A stretch of 64,000 bases of DNA from Secundilactobacillus pentosiphilus (GCF_002217985.1 NZ_BCMI01000004.1:1-64000), one strand, 5' to 3'; shown: positions 26,501 through 36,857, numbered from the stretch's first letter. The notes: a model not told the origin generated them from the letters alone. Translations and numbers: made by a program.

Positions 26501-29500
26501 TTAAAAACCGTACCAACAATTCAAATTGGCTCGGATACGACAACTAATGGTGATGATGTCACTGTTCCTGGTATTCCAGTTTCACAACTAAACCACATTA
26601 CCTTTAATTTTGCTGATGATGCAACTAACATTTCACATATCAAAACTATCACTATTAGTGCTGACAAAACCAATAATCAAGCCCTTGGTCATGGCACATT
26701 TTATGATGGCCGGCCTGACCAGGATGTTGCTTATACGGCAGAGCAATCCGGTGCCGCAACTCCAGGGGAAGCAGTTGCGAAATTAATTAAGTCTTATAAT
26801 TACAGTCCAATAATTAGTTTTGATGGAACCACTCCGCAAATCACCAAGGAATTTACTCGGAATTTGAAAACTTTACAAGGCATGACCAGTATCGATGTCG
26901 TCTATAACCAAAAGGCATCTGCTACGGTTACTTATGTTGATGATGATAAGGGTGGTAGCGTAGTTCCAAATACGGGCACCACGTTGAATGGCTTTGGTGG
27001 TGATGTGATTTCTTACACCGTCACTATTCCAGCGAATTACGTACTAGCAGATGATACTGCTAAGAATCCAACCAACGTTACGCTAACCACTGATGATACG
27101 GATAATCTTACCATTCATTTAAAGCACAAGATTGTCAGTGGCACTAAGACAACTAACCGGGTAATCAATTATGTTATTGATAATCCGAGTGCCGAATCTG
27201 TACCACAAACGCCAGCGACTGTCACTCAGCAGATTACGTGGAACACGCTAACTGACAAGGTGACAGGCGAGACGGTGTCAACCGCTAAAAAAAATGTTCC
27301 GGCAGTCGCTATTCAGCCAATTATAGGCTATACAGCTACAGTTAATGGCCAAACGGCAACCGAAGTTCCAGCATTCTTTGCAGGAGCTGCGAATGCCAAT
27401 GATTTAAAGAATATGAGTGTAACTGTCACCTACACGCCAAATACTGTGACGGCTAATGTTCAAGTACCAAGTAATAAAGGCAATCAAACCGTTACGGGTG
27501 TATCAGGTACGGTTGATAACCACGTTCAAGTGACTGTTCCTGATTTACCAGGTTATTCGAAGGATAAGACTACTGTGCCAGCTACCGTTAATCCAGATGG
27601 CACAATTACAGTAGATAATCCACTAACCAGCGGTAAAGTCACTTACACCCCAGGCCCACAAAGTATCAACGTTACCTTCGTGGATCAAGATAAGAATTTA
27701 TTAGGCACGGTCGAATTGACCGGTGTTTCTGACGGTACCGTTGATTACACTTCGGCGTACCAGAAACAGCAAGGCGTCCTCAACCAAGGCTATACCTTGA
27801 AGGATGGGAACAATAACGGCTTAGCAAATGCACCTAAGAATTTCGACCACGATGATAAGAGTACGCCAAACTACGTTGTGGTTCTGTCAAAGATCAATCA
27901 GGTGAATGTGACGGTCAACTTGGTTCCAAGTAATGACAAGGGTAAGCCAATTTCAAACACTACACCGACGAAGGTTACCGGTTTGCCTGGCACTACCGTC
28001 ACAGCTCCGAACGTTCCGGGTTATACGACTTCAACACCAACCCTAACGATTCCAGAAACTCGTGACGATACTGTTAAAGTGACCTACACACCGGACCCTC
28101 AAAAGATCAACGTTCATTTTGTGGATGATAAGGGTGCTGATTTAGGGACAACAACTTTAACCGGTGTTTCCGATGGCGATGTAGACTACAAACCAGCTTT
28201 CACTGCTCAGCAAGCTTTGCTGAACCAGGGTTACACCTTGAAGAAGGGGAACAATAACGGTTTGGATAGTGCTACTAAGACTTATGACCGTGATGATAAA
28301 GCTACCCCAACTTACGAAGTTGTTTTGACAAAGATTAATAACGTTAAAGCGTCATTTACAATCACACCGGTATTGCCAAATGGCGACCCAGTACCAAACA
28401 GCACGGCGACGACCGCCCATGATTATCCTGGTACTAAAGTGAATGTTCCAGATATTCTAGGCTATACGCCAAAAACTGATACGGTTACCATTCCAGATGA
28501 TCGGACACCAGGAACCAACGTTACTTACACCCCGAACACCGTTACGACTAATGTTGATATTCCAAGTAATAAGGGTCCACAAACCGTCACCAATGTGACT
28601 GGCAAGACCGGTGATCATCTGACGATAACCGTTCCAACTATTCCAGGCTATACGCCGGATAAGACGACCGTACCAGCAACAGTCAATCCAGATGGTACGA
28701 TTACCGTAGATGGGCCAAGTGCTAAAAAAGGTGACAAGGGTTACGTGACCTACACAGCTAATGACCAAATCATCATTGTTAACTTTACGGATGATAAGAC
28801 TGGTAAGGTGATCGGCACGGCGGTACTCAAAGGCAAGACTGACGGCAACGTTGATCGCGGCCCAGCTATTGCCGAAGAACAAAATCTCATGAATATGGGT
28901 AAATACACACCAAAGACTGGCTTAAGAAATGAACTAACTGGTCTCCCAGCAACCTTCACGAGTCAATCACAAACCTTTACCGTTCAATTAACCAAGATCA
29001 ATGACGTTAAAGTGACGGTTAACTTGGTTCCAAAAGATGCGGATGGCAATCCAATTCCAAATACCACACCAACAACGGTTCATAACTATCCTGGTACAAA
29101 CGTTACGGTGCCAGAAATTCCAGGTTACACACCAACAAATACGCAACTTACCATTCCGCCAAAGAACGGTGACGTTCCCGTAGTTTACACAGCGAACACG
29201 CAAAGTGTGAAAGTTAAATATGTAGACGATAATAACAACGGTACTACTGTTGGCACAGCAACGACTCTTACCGGTGTTACGGATGGCAGTGCTACTTGGA
29301 ATACCAATAATAAACCAGCTGGCTATGACTTAGCTAATGGTCAAGCGGCTTCAGGGTCATATACCTTTGCTGCATCTAATAATCAGGATGTAGTGATTCA
29401 TTTAACGCATCACATCAGTACGGAAACCATTACTGCAACCCGTACGATTACCTTTAAGGGTAATACAGACGTTGATGAATCGAAATTACCAAGTACAATT

Positions 29501-31654
29501 GTTCAAAAAGTTAACTGGACGATCAGTACCGATGAAGTAACGGGTGATGTTACCTTCACACCTGATGGCAACAGTAATTACCAAGCAGTGCCGCTTCACT
29601 CAATTCCAAGCGATAATCCTGAGATTACTTACGTCCCTGAATTTACGTACGTGACAGCATGGAACCCAGTTAAGTTTACGGCTACCAAGGACGAGTTAAA
29701 CACGTTAGGAAATCCTGATTTAGGTAAAGATACAACCTTCTTAAATGCGGATGAAACTTACTATTACAATGCGATTGGTGTTGGTGATCCGGCTCAATCA
29801 ATGCAACGGAACGTTAAATACGTTGATGATGACAATAACGGGGCTGCGGTAGGAACCGGTCAGACAATTAGTGGTCCGGTCGGCAATACCATTAACTGGA
29901 CGGCGATTGTGCCAGCCAATTATCAATTGGCTCCTAATCAAGCAGGGTCTGGCAGCATCAAGTTGGATACTAACAGTACGGATGTGATTATTCACCTGGT
30001 TCATCAAACAACAACTGCGCATGTTACTAGCAGTCGGGTGATCGATTTCAAGGCTAATGACAGAGAAATTGTTGATGAAAGTAAATTACCGCAAACGGTA
30101 ACGCAGACTATCAATTGGACAATAGTGACGGATAAGGTTACTGGCGCGGTTACCCTTACCCCGGACAAGGATAGCTATCCAGGAATGACATTGAATCCAA
30201 TCGTAGTCACTGATGAAATTACCTATCAGTCTGAATTTATGCAAGTTTCTCCGATTCCTGTTAGTTCCTTTACAGTAACGCCGGATATGGAAGATTCTTC
30301 TGCTGTGAATAAATTACTGGCGGCTATTGCCAATAACGATTTCAGTTTTTTAAACAGCAAGGAAACTTACTACTACAACGCTTACGGTATTCCTGCAACG
30401 GGGGCTCAAGGACACTTTAAAGACCAAGTTCCTGATGCGCCATCCGCAAACCAGTACACGATCAACTTCGTTACGCCAAATGGCGATGTTATCGGTCACA
30501 TGCCATTCGTGGGCAATCCTGGCAATAAGGTTAACGTTTCGACAAATATTCCGAAGGGCTATGTGCTAACGCCAGGTAACGATGGCGTTGTGACTGTTCC
30601 GGATAAACAGGATCCTAAGACCCCGATTATCTTTAACGTCACAACACCTGCCGGCGAGGATGCAGATGGTGTCCAGGTTTGGACCAAGGATCAAGTTCCT
30701 GATGCGCCATATGCTAACCAGTACACGGTCAACTTTGTTACGCCAAACGGTGATGTTATCGGTCATATATCATTCGTTGGTAATTCTGGTAATCACGTTG
30801 ACATTACGCCAAGTATTCCGAAGGGTTACGTGCCAACACCAGGAAAAGATGGCAACATCACGATTACTGATACTAATGAGCCGGGTAAACCGATTACCTT
30901 TAACGTCACAACACCAGCTGGTCAAGATGCCGATGGTGTCCAGGTTTGGACCAAGGACCAAGTTCCCGATGCACCGTACGCTAACCAGTACACGGTCAAC
31001 TTCGTTACACCAAATGGTGATGTAGTTGGTACGGCTACGCTGGTCGGTAATCCTGGGAACAAGTTTGTGATTACTGGCAACGTGCCAAACGGTTATACGT
31101 TAGTCGATGGTGCAGATGGGGTCGTTGAGATTTCTAACGATCAAAATCCTGCTCAACCGATCAGCATTGGGGTAGTCCCTAATGATTCTTCAGACAACGG
31201 TGGCACAACGGATGTTCCTGGCGGCAGTTCAACCGGCGAAGATACCAACGTACCTACTGATAATCCTGAGACAACGATTATTGGTGATGTCCCTAACAAC
31301 ACGGTGGCAATTGGTAAAACGGACAATAATACCGTGACTGGCGGGAAGGCTGATAACAGTAAGGTCGTTACTGATAAGGGTAACGGCACTGCTCAGGCAA
31401 CTGGTTATGAAGCCAATAGCGGTACGTCAACTGGGCTTGTACAGCAAAGCAGTAACGCTGAAGCTGCTCAAGCAAGTGCTAATGGTGCAAACGCCAATAC
31501 TGCAAGTTCAAATATCGCCAAGAGTAAGGCAGCAGCTTTACCGCAAACCAATGAACAGCAAAGTGCCAGCGCTTGGGCAATGATTGGTCTTGGCCTCATG
31601 AGTATGCTGAGTCTGTTAGGTATTACTAAGAAGAAACGCGAAGATGAGAAGTAA
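23573..31654 (+). CDS. Giant LPQTNE-anchored MucBP-type adhesin
   Basis: This protein of about 2,693 residues is predicted to be secreted and covalently wall-anchored. Residues 25-33 are a KxYKxGKxW signal motif (KMYKVGKIW), followed by the signal hydrophobic core and an Ala/Thr/Ser/Gln-rich stretch to about 220. Four MBG-like beta modules lie at about 225-335, 337-440, 441-545 (degenerate) and 860-966. A unique region lies at about 546-760. MucBP-like modules occur at about 1117-1290 and 2060-2270. Between them are repeating modules opening INVxFVDxxGxxLG and PSNKGxQTVT. Three repeats of 89 residues follow (ANQYTxNFVTPNGDV), then a low-complexity stretch and LPQTNE, a membrane segment and KKKREDEK. 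ATG 23573 has TTTGGAGGGGG upstream. Binding to mucus or host glycans is inferred from family. Confidence 0.9.
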   Translation: MLKQDMQKKHARVLQDSAQVKEHYKMYKVGKIWLFAGLFTVSMGAGLAFGHPDASADVAATTEPATNQVAAQQNSSQAKEAVIGDNAQTASSNSSNTQAATGSTATTPEKSHNESAVSASTQTSADNSAQAKSSAASTTEVQAPADNTAQTKANVNDTQTVANSDNQASSKQVQTTNLGDVTDQSTIKQAKTAAAATYAKTGTPQQITALSGIEEDPATTADPVQAVSAMVENTTKTYDNKTNTPATVNVKLSSNLTAPTGWFVTGNPDEYQIVINSGDLDLSQVNQNAGTYNISLSADGLIRLNAVKANQDKNLVVTTADVTAGKLTISKAPVAAGAVTIIDTSKLYDNDAATDPTSYKVKLASGLVAPTGWTANSDGTYNVTVASGDLTANIGSQKVGTYKVALTAAGLQKINAANPNYDITADKISAGNFRIADNTKLIVGVARISTTNPTLPSTLTVSVSKQEKVPDDWTINYNNEGSDSIVYNVPLYNFDFSQVDTGTVGPHSISLTDSSLDTLNDLNQSTPNLKILRTNVQAGEVLVTADTANAAKRGLSTFGAGGAANLSGKVLNDGSGVDLDLTFFRGTPATFNNFTDIVIIPAGLAVAKKVTSTVNGKTVTTYTKSTDPTQDIIDQVSAAMTSNGVPFSNFTVKQLNNYKGRQAFALTWGTVDTSVKNDTAYPLSVVVDPDVTDVTAGKWGDWADENDAAILYATDDNQFTQGKYVLTSDGSYPNIPDVANGLGLTNANTLEAPGYQNPMWIGQYTIKHVDIEDTYNLTNEAGQTIATAVTTQGKVGDTYDPLLVVPAKFTAADGTQYVLDQSSIPASQTFKATTAKLAADATVAPGITYTAKYKQVVDTTATANQAKVSNQTIAWGNLAPASYRVTLPSGLKAPTGWIKTTGNTYDITVSVSGDLDTSSIDTAAGTYNIKLSKEGLTRLAAANPDYLFDNQIAGTGTLTIAVAPVKVTVTDTAGNTLKTVPTIQIGSDTTTNGDDVTVPGIPVSQLNHITFNFADDATNISHIKTITISADKTNNQALGHGTFYDGRPDQDVAYTAEQSGAATPGEAVAKLIKSYNYSPIISFDGTTPQITKEFTRNLKTLQGMTSIDVVYNQKASATVTYVDDDKGGSVVPNTGTTLNGFGGDVISYTVTIPANYVLADDTAKNPTNVTLTTDDTDNLTIHLKHKIVSGTKTTNRVINYVIDNPSAESVPQTPATVTQQITWNTLTDKVTGETVSTAKKNVPAVAIQPIIGYTATVNGQTATEVPAFFAGAANANDLKNMSVTVTYTPNTVTANVQVPSNKGNQTVTGVSGTVDNHVQVTVPDLPGYSKDKTTVPATVNPDGTITVDNPLTSGKVTYTPGPQSINVTFVDQDKNLLGTVELTGVSDGTVDYTSAYQKQQGVLNQGYTLKDGNNNGLANAPKNFDHDDKSTPNYVVVLSKINQVNVTVNLVPSNDKGKPISNTTPTKVTGLPGTTVTAPNVPGYTTSTPTLTIPETRDDTVKVTYTPDPQKINVHFVDDKGADLGTTTLTGVSDGDVDYKPAFTAQQALLNQGYTLKKGNNNGLDSATKTYDRDDKATPTYEVVLTKINNVKASFTITPVLPNGDPVPNSTATTAHDYPGTKVNVPDILGYTPKTDTVTIPDDRTPGTNVTYTPNTVTTNVDIPSNKGPQTVTNVTGKTGDHLTITVPTIPGYTPDKTTVPATVNPDGTITVDGPSAKKGDKGYVTYTANDQIIIVNFTDDKTGKVIGTAVLKGKTDGNVDRGPAIAEEQNLMNMGKYTPKTGLRNELTGLPATFTSQSQTFTVQLTKINDVKVTVNLVPKDADGNPIPNTTPTTVHNYPGTNVTVPEIPGYTPTNTQLTIPPKNGDVPVVYTANTQSVKVKYVDDNNNGTTVGTATTLTGVTDGSATWNTNNKPAGYDLANGQAASGSYTFAASNNQDVVIHLTHHISTETITATRTITFKGNTDVDESKLPSTIVQKVNWTISTDEVTGDVTFTPDGNSNYQAVPLHSIPSDNPEITYVPEFTYVTAWNPVKFTATKDELNTLGNPDLGKDTTFLNADETYYYNAIGVGDPAQSMQRNVKYVDDDNNGAAVGTGQTISGPVGNTINWTAIVPANYQLAPNQAGSGSIKLDTNSTDVIIHLVHQTTTAHVTSSRVIDFKANDREIVDESKLPQTVTQTINWTIVTDKVTGAVTLTPDKDSYPGMTLNPIVVTDEITYQSEFMQVSPIPVSSFTVTPDMEDSSAVNKLLAAIANNDFSFLNSKETYYYNAYGIPATGAQGHFKDQVPDAPSANQYTINFVTPNGDVIGHMPFVGNPGNKVNVSTNIPKGYVLTPGNDGVVTVPDKQDPKTPIIFNVTTPAGEDADGVQVWTKDQVPDAPYANQYTVNFVTPNGDVIGHISFVGNSGNHVDITPSIPKGYVPTPGKDGNITITDTNEPGKPITFNVTTPAGQDADGVQVWTKDQVPDAPYANQYTVNFVTPNGDVVGTATLVGNPGNKFVITGNVPNGYTLVDGADGVVEISNDQNPAQPISIGVVPNDSSDNGGTTDVPGGSSTGEDTNVPTDNPETTIIGDVPNNTVAIGKTDNNTVTGGKADNSKVVTDKGNGTAQATGYEANSGTSTGLVQQSSNAEAAQASANGANANTASSNIAKSKAAALPQTNEQQSASAWAMIGLGLMSMLSLLGITKKKREDEK
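30422..31200 (+). repeat. Three in-frame 267-bp coding repeats
   Basis: GACCAAGTTCCTGATGCGCC-type units begin at 30422, 30689 and 30956, exactly 267 bp apart (89 codons). Near-identity over long blocks makes this a likely site of unit gain or loss. Confidence 0.85.
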
Positions 31655-31686
31655 TTAGACTAATGGACAGTCTATTGATTCCATGA

Positions 31687-31727
31687 AAATAGTGTCGATG
31701 AGAAAATTCATCGGCACTATTTTTTTG
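31687..31727 (+). terminator. Terminator of the first adhesin gene
   Basis: AATAGTGTCGATGA pairs with TCATCGGCACTATT, followed by Ts. The same hairpin, slightly diverged, follows the second adhesin gene. The remaining intergenic DNA to 31997 is very AT-rich and holds only the next promoter. Confidence 0.9.
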
Positions 31728-31834
31728 TGAAAAAGCTGGTAATGATAGAGCAAAAATTTTTAAAATATGTATTATAGAAAACTAAGATAATGAGAAAAAG
31801 CAATGTAAAAAATGTGAACCATATGAAATTTGTG

Positions 31835-31864
31835 TTGTATTCAGTTACCGGAAATTGTTATACT
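31835..31864 (+). promoter_or_regulatory. Promoter of the second adhesin gene
   Basis: TTGTAT (31835-31840), 18 bp, TATACT (31859-31864) with an upstream TG (extended -10). Confidence 0.55.
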
Positions 31865-31997
31865 ATAGGCGAATTATGTGGAATTATTTATTAAAATTCG
31901 TAATTAGTTTTCACTAATAGAGCTGATTTCTCATTTCAATATTTGATGTCAAAAATGTTGAAAGTAATTAGGTTTTTAATTATGGGGGGGCAATAAT

Positions 31998-34900
31998 ATG
32001 TCGAAAAAAGTGATGACAAGACAGCACAATCGCGTATTGCGGGATTGTACGCAAGTTAAGGAACACTATAAGATGTACAAGGTTGGAAAACTATGGATTT
32101 TTGCAGGCCTTTTTACAGTTTCATTTGGCGCGGGCATTTTCTTTGGAGAGAGTCAAGATGCACAAGCGGAAGTTACAACGGCTGAACCGACAGCAAGCGA
32201 GACTAATTCTGGACAATCATTAACTCAGCAGAAGAGCGTTGCTATTAGTGGTACTACAAAAACAGCTGGTACTACAGCTGCTACTCATGATGTAAAAGCT
32301 AGTCCAGAAGAGGGTAGCAATAAAGCCACTACGAATAATTCACAAACTAGTGACCAAGTTGCTGAGCCGGTTAAACCTAGTGAGACGACAACTGGCAAGC
32401 AAGTCTCAACTAACCTCGCAACAAATAGTAAAGGTACTTCACAAACCACGGCTCAAACACCACGGTTTAAGACGGCCGTAGATCCAACTGAGACTCAGGG
32501 TCAAATTGTCGTTAATACCACTGATGCTAAGGGTAATGCTTCTACTGACCCAACTAAGACCGGTGGGGCCACTCAAGTTGATTTAACTGGTCAAGACGTC
32601 CAAGGTCATTTTACAACTGGTGGTTCTAATAGTATTTTGCACCCTACAAATCCGGTAATGCCTACTGTATCTAACGGCGATACTTATCAGCTAACCAACC
32701 CAGCTGATGATAATTATGTTGAAAGTGGCATTGTGGTTGCCAATAGCGCGGTTGATTTTAGCAGTAATTTTAGTTTAAAGACGACCGTCAGTGCTGATTG
32801 GGATCCGACTATGCTTCATCCTAACAATCCTGCACCACAGCTCGGTGGCGATGGTATGTCTGTTTCCTTCCAGCCAGTTTCTACTACTGAAGCTTTGACA
32901 GCAAAAGGTGCTGCTGGCAGTAATCTAGGGTTAGTTCAAAACCCGGCTAATAGCACCGTTTACTCAGATGCTAATACCGGGACAATTAGTTATAATGTTT
33001 CTACCGATGCTGGAAGTAAAGCTCCGGTGAATGGCAAGACAAACGAATGGCAAATTTATCAATCAACGTCAGATACGGGAACGCCAACCAGTGAGGTTTA
33101 TGATACCGGTAAGGGAGTTCCTGGTTATGCGAGAACTTCCGGTAGCATTAGTTACGTTTTTGATGTCAATTATGATGCGGCAACTAAAAAGTTAACCACC
33201 AATGTTGAAGATACCGATGGTAATATTCTAAAGAGCTTTACTACCGACATTAACGATGCCCGCACTAAGCAAAACTACATTTTGGGCATTACTGGTTCAA
33301 CTGCGGCTTCTAAAGCACATTACGTTGCTGCTATTAACGACTACAAATATACCCCAGCAGATGCTAAGTTGGACATTACTAGCAATACTACCGTGGCTCA
33401 ACCAAACATTGTGGGCACGCCAGGTCAAACCATTGCCTTTTATAACGGCAACGATCCTAAACCAACGGTAGACGGCAATAATACACCAGTTTCCGTTGCT
33501 TACGCAGTCCCAGAAGTTCCAGGCTATACATTTACCACGCCGCAGTTTATTACTTTAACAGCTGGTGGTACTAATTCGATTAAATTAAACTATCAAGTTG
33601 CTACAGCCAGTGCAATGGTCAGCTTTAAGAACTCAACGACTGGTCAAGCATTACCAGCTACTGACAATCTGACAATGAATGGTAACGTTGGAGCCGCGCC
33701 AACTACTGGTACTGCGATTACAATTCCGGCTGGTTATAAATTAGATACTACTAAAACGTTACCGGCTTCAATTACTAAAGCTAGCGATAGTTCTTTAACT
33801 TACACCGGTAAATTAACGGCTGATGACACTGACAATGCCGTGATTCCCGTCGTTATTGCTTACAGTGCCGCAGTTACCAAGACTGTAACCGAATCGATTG
33901 GTTATGAGGATAGCAATGGTATTGAAGTTGCGCCAGGATTTAAAGCAGCTAATCCAATCACCTTCGTAACGGTTACTAATCCAGTTGATCAAAGTACTGT
34001 GGTTTATTATACGACTGATAAGGTGCCCGCTACTTTAATCGTTAATAATGATGGTACCATTACTGGTTTCACTAAGGGTGACAGTGCCAGTTTTAAAGCA
34101 GTTCCTGATCCAACAGTTGACGGCTATTACGTTGCCACAACCAATGACCCGGCTAATGATTTAAGTCAGACAACCGCGCAGACCGTTACCCCTAATAGTG
34201 ACAACGTCATGATTACCGTGATCTATAAAGTTGCTACGCAGACGATGAAAGTTGAATTGATTTATCCTAATGGTAATGTTGCTAATACTTGGACGACCAC
34301 TGGGCTTTCTAATAAGACAATCACCTATGATAATGCGGCTATTTTAAAGTTAGTGCCTAAAAATTACACAATTCAATTTGATCCTAATAAGCAAACTATT
34401 GAAGAATTAACGGATGGCTTTGCTAAGGACTTTGATACAGATGCTAAGACTACCCAAGTTGAAAAGATTTATTTGGCTGACGCACTAGGGGCTGATAGTA
34501 AAACGACCACGAGAACCATTCACTATGTTGATGGGAACGGCAATACTATCAAACCAGATTCAGTTCAAGACCTTACTTGGACCGCACCAAAAGATCTCGT
34601 AACTAACAAAGATGTTGATATTTTTAATCCAATTGGTTACTATCCAGCTCAAACTGCCCCAACTATTTCCGGTTACACTTATAAGTCCGGTATGGTAGCT
34701 GACGAAAATCCAATGCCTACAGATACTCCTGATAATGCTAAGGATGTTACCTTAACTTATACGGCTGATCCTCAATCAATCAATATTCAATTCGTTGATA
34801 ATGATGGCAACAAGCTGGGTGACCCAACGCCTTTGACCGGGGTCACGAACGGCAACATTGACTTGAAGCCCGCGATCACGGCTGAACAAGCCTTAATCAA

Positions 34901-36731
34901 TACTGGTTATACACCAGCCAAAGGCAATAATAACGGTTTAGTCAGCGTTCCAAAGACCTTTACTGATTATGGTAAAACACCAACTTATACCGTAGTTTTG
35001 AATAAGGTTGAAAATGCAGAAGCTAACTTAACGATGACTCCAGTAGATAAAGACGGTAATCCAATTCCAAATACCACGCCAACTACAGTTAGTGGCAAAC
35101 CAGGTACTGATGTGGATGTACCCAATGTTCCCGGTTACACACCGCAGGGCTCAACTACTAAGATTAATACCCCAGTACCGGATGGAACTACTGTCGGCAC
35201 TGACGGTCACGCTAATCCACCAGCACAACGTGGTACTAGCACGAATATCACTTATACTGCTAACCCGCAATCCATCAAGGTTCAATTTGTTGATGAAAAC
35301 AATACTGATTTAGGTGACGTTACTTTAACCGGTGTTACTAATGGTAAGGTTGATTTGAAGGACGCCTTTACCAAACAACAAGCAATTCTAAATCAAGGCT
35401 TTACCTTAAAACCTGGTAACAGCAATGGTTTGGCTAATGTTACCAAGACCTTTACGACCATTGGCAAGACACCACTTTACGTTGTGGTATTAAGTCACAT
35501 CCGTGGAGTTGAGCTTAATAAAGTTCCAACGGATAATGTTCCTAGTGCTAAGCAATACACGATTAATTTCGTTACCCCCGACGGTTCAGTCGTTAAAAAG
35601 ACCGGTTTTGCTGGAAATGACGGTAATATTTACAACTTCAAGACCGATATTCCAACCGGCTATGTTCTAACCCCCGGCAAGACGGATACCAACATTACCG
35701 TGCCTAAGGGTTACGATCCCAAGACCCCGTTCGTAGTTAACATTACTACCCCGGCTGGACAACCCAATGACGGCATTCAAACTTGGTTTAAGACGGCGCT
35801 ACCAACCGACACCCCATCCGCTAACACGTATCCAATTGATTTTGTTACTCCGGGTGGTGACGTGGTCGGTCATACCACGGTTACCGGTAATCCTGGCAAC
35901 AACTTCAATGTAACACCGAATATTCCAAAGGGTTACGTACCAACGCCTGGCAACGACCAAATTATTGTTACTGTGCCACCAAAGCAAGACCCGAAGACGC
36001 CGATTAACGTAACAGTCACAACTCCCGCTGGTCAAGATACTGACGGCGTTCAGGTTTGGACGAAAGGTGAGGTCCCAACCGGTAACGTGCCTAGTGCCAA
36101 CCAGTACACGATTAACATTGTTACAACAAGCGGTACCGTAGTTGGTACGAAGACTGTGGTAGGTAACCCCGGCAACATATTTGATGTCACTGACAAAGTG
36201 CCAAACGGATATGTTTTAGTCAATAATGATGGGCACGTTACAATTCCTAATGGTCAAGATCCTCAAAAACCAATTACGGTTTTGGTAGCGGAACCCGATA
36301 ATGTTGGGCCAGCAACGGATGTTCCCGATGGTGGTTCAACCGACGAAGATACTGGTGAGCCAACCAATCAGCTTACTGACGAGCCTTCTGATAATAGCCA
36401 AAAGACAGATACTGATAACAATACAGTCACCAGCGGTAATCACTCTGGTAACAATACGACTGATGACAATACGGTTAGTCGAATTAGCGGTGCTTCAACT
36501 GGACTAACTCGTCAAAGCAGTCGTGGAGAAGCTGGTCAAGCACAGCAGACAGCAAGTATTAATAGTGCAAACTCAAATGTTGCTAGTTCAAATACCGCTA
36601 AAAGCAAGGCAGCAACGTTGCCGCAAACCAACGAACAAAGTGCCAGCGTTTGGACAATGATTGGCCTCAGCCTCATGAGTATGTTGAGCATGTTAGGTAT
36701 TACTAAGAAGAAGCGTGAAGACGAGAAGTAA
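31998..36731 (+). CDS. L-type lectin / MucBP adhesin with LPQTNE anchor
   Basis: This encodes 1,577 residues. It has the same KMYKVGKLW signal motif at residues 25-33 as its neighbour. After a Thr/Ser-rich linker, residues about 205-455 resemble a bacterial L-type (legume-like) lectin domain: YVESGIVVANSAVDFSSNF, then LGGDGMSVSFQP, then SYVFDVNYDAATKKLTTNVE. MucBP-like modules follow, including two INIQFVDNDGNKLG-type repeats matching those of the first adhesin, then three C-terminal repeats (ANxYxIxFVTxxGxVV), LPQTNE, a membrane segment and KKKREDEK. The lectin suggests glycan recognition. ATG 31998 has a run of seven Gs as ribosome site. It is a paralogue of the upstream gene, sharing both ends but not the middle. 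Confidence 0.9.
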   Translation: MSKKVMTRQHNRVLRDCTQVKEHYKMYKVGKLWIFAGLFTVSFGAGIFFGESQDAQAEVTTAEPTASETNSGQSLTQQKSVAISGTTKTAGTTAATHDVKASPEEGSNKATTNNSQTSDQVAEPVKPSETTTGKQVSTNLATNSKGTSQTTAQTPRFKTAVDPTETQGQIVVNTTDAKGNASTDPTKTGGATQVDLTGQDVQGHFTTGGSNSILHPTNPVMPTVSNGDTYQLTNPADDNYVESGIVVANSAVDFSSNFSLKTTVSADWDPTMLHPNNPAPQLGGDGMSVSFQPVSTTEALTAKGAAGSNLGLVQNPANSTVYSDANTGTISYNVSTDAGSKAPVNGKTNEWQIYQSTSDTGTPTSEVYDTGKGVPGYARTSGSISYVFDVNYDAATKKLTTNVEDTDGNILKSFTTDINDARTKQNYILGITGSTAASKAHYVAAINDYKYTPADAKLDITSNTTVAQPNIVGTPGQTIAFYNGNDPKPTVDGNNTPVSVAYAVPEVPGYTFTTPQFITLTAGGTNSIKLNYQVATASAMVSFKNSTTGQALPATDNLTMNGNVGAAPTTGTAITIPAGYKLDTTKTLPASITKASDSSLTYTGKLTADDTDNAVIPVVIAYSAAVTKTVTESIGYEDSNGIEVAPGFKAANPITFVTVTNPVDQSTVVYYTTDKVPATLIVNNDGTITGFTKGDSASFKAVPDPTVDGYYVATTNDPANDLSQTTAQTVTPNSDNVMITVIYKVATQTMKVELIYPNGNVANTWTTTGLSNKTITYDNAAILKLVPKNYTIQFDPNKQTIEELTDGFAKDFDTDAKTTQVEKIYLADALGADSKTTTRTIHYVDGNGNTIKPDSVQDLTWTAPKDLVTNKDVDIFNPIGYYPAQTAPTISGYTYKSGMVADENPMPTDTPDNAKDVTLTYTADPQSINIQFVDNDGNKLGDPTPLTGVTNGNIDLKPAITAEQALINTGYTPAKGNNNGLVSVPKTFTDYGKTPTYTVVLNKVENAEANLTMTPVDKDGNPIPNTTPTTVSGKPGTDVDVPNVPGYTPQGSTTKINTPVPDGTTVGTDGHANPPAQRGTSTNITYTANPQSIKVQFVDENNTDLGDVTLTGVTNGKVDLKDAFTKQQAILNQGFTLKPGNSNGLANVTKTFTTIGKTPLYVVVLSHIRGVELNKVPTDNVPSAKQYTINFVTPDGSVVKKTGFAGNDGNIYNFKTDIPTGYVLTPGKTDTNITVPKGYDPKTPFVVNITTPAGQPNDGIQTWFKTALPTDTPSANTYPIDFVTPGGDVVGHTTVTGNPGNNFNVTPNIPKGYVPTPGNDQIIVTVPPKQDPKTPINVTVTTPAGQDTDGVQVWTKGEVPTGNVPSANQYTINIVTTSGTVVGTKTVVGNPGNIFDVTDKVPNGYVLVNNDGHVTIPNGQDPQKPITVLVAEPDNVGPATDVPDGGSTDEDTGEPTNQLTDEPSDNSQKTDTDNNTVTSGNHSGNNTTDDNTVSRISGASTGLTRQSSRGEAGQAQQTASINSANSNVASSNTAKSKAATLPQTNEQSASVWTMIGLSLMSMLSMLGITKKKREDEK

Positions 36732-36764
36732 TGAGTGTTTCACGTCAAGCTTTAGCGTTAACGA

Positions 36765-36801
36765 AAATAGTGTTGATGAGTTGATCATCAGCACTATTTT
36801 T
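36765..36801 (+). terminator. Terminator of the second adhesin gene
   Basis: AATAGTGTTGATG pairs with CATCAGCACTATT plus Ts; it is a diverged copy of the hairpin at 31687. Confidence 0.9.
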
Positions 36802-36819
36802 GTTTCCAATGGACAATCT

Positions 36820-36857
36820 AAAAAGGAGTCATCCAATATCGGATCACTCCCTTTTTA
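36820..36857 (-). terminator. Terminator of the exporter operon
   Basis: GGAGT..TCC and GGA..ACTCC pair around AATATC, flanked by A5 and T5, so it works for the minus-strand operon ending at 36876. Confidence 0.8.

Noticed and set aside
25141-30961. Many minus-strand open frames inside the adhesin gene
   Set aside because: They arise from the biased Thr/Val/Asn codons of the repeats and have no ribosome sites or protein-like families.
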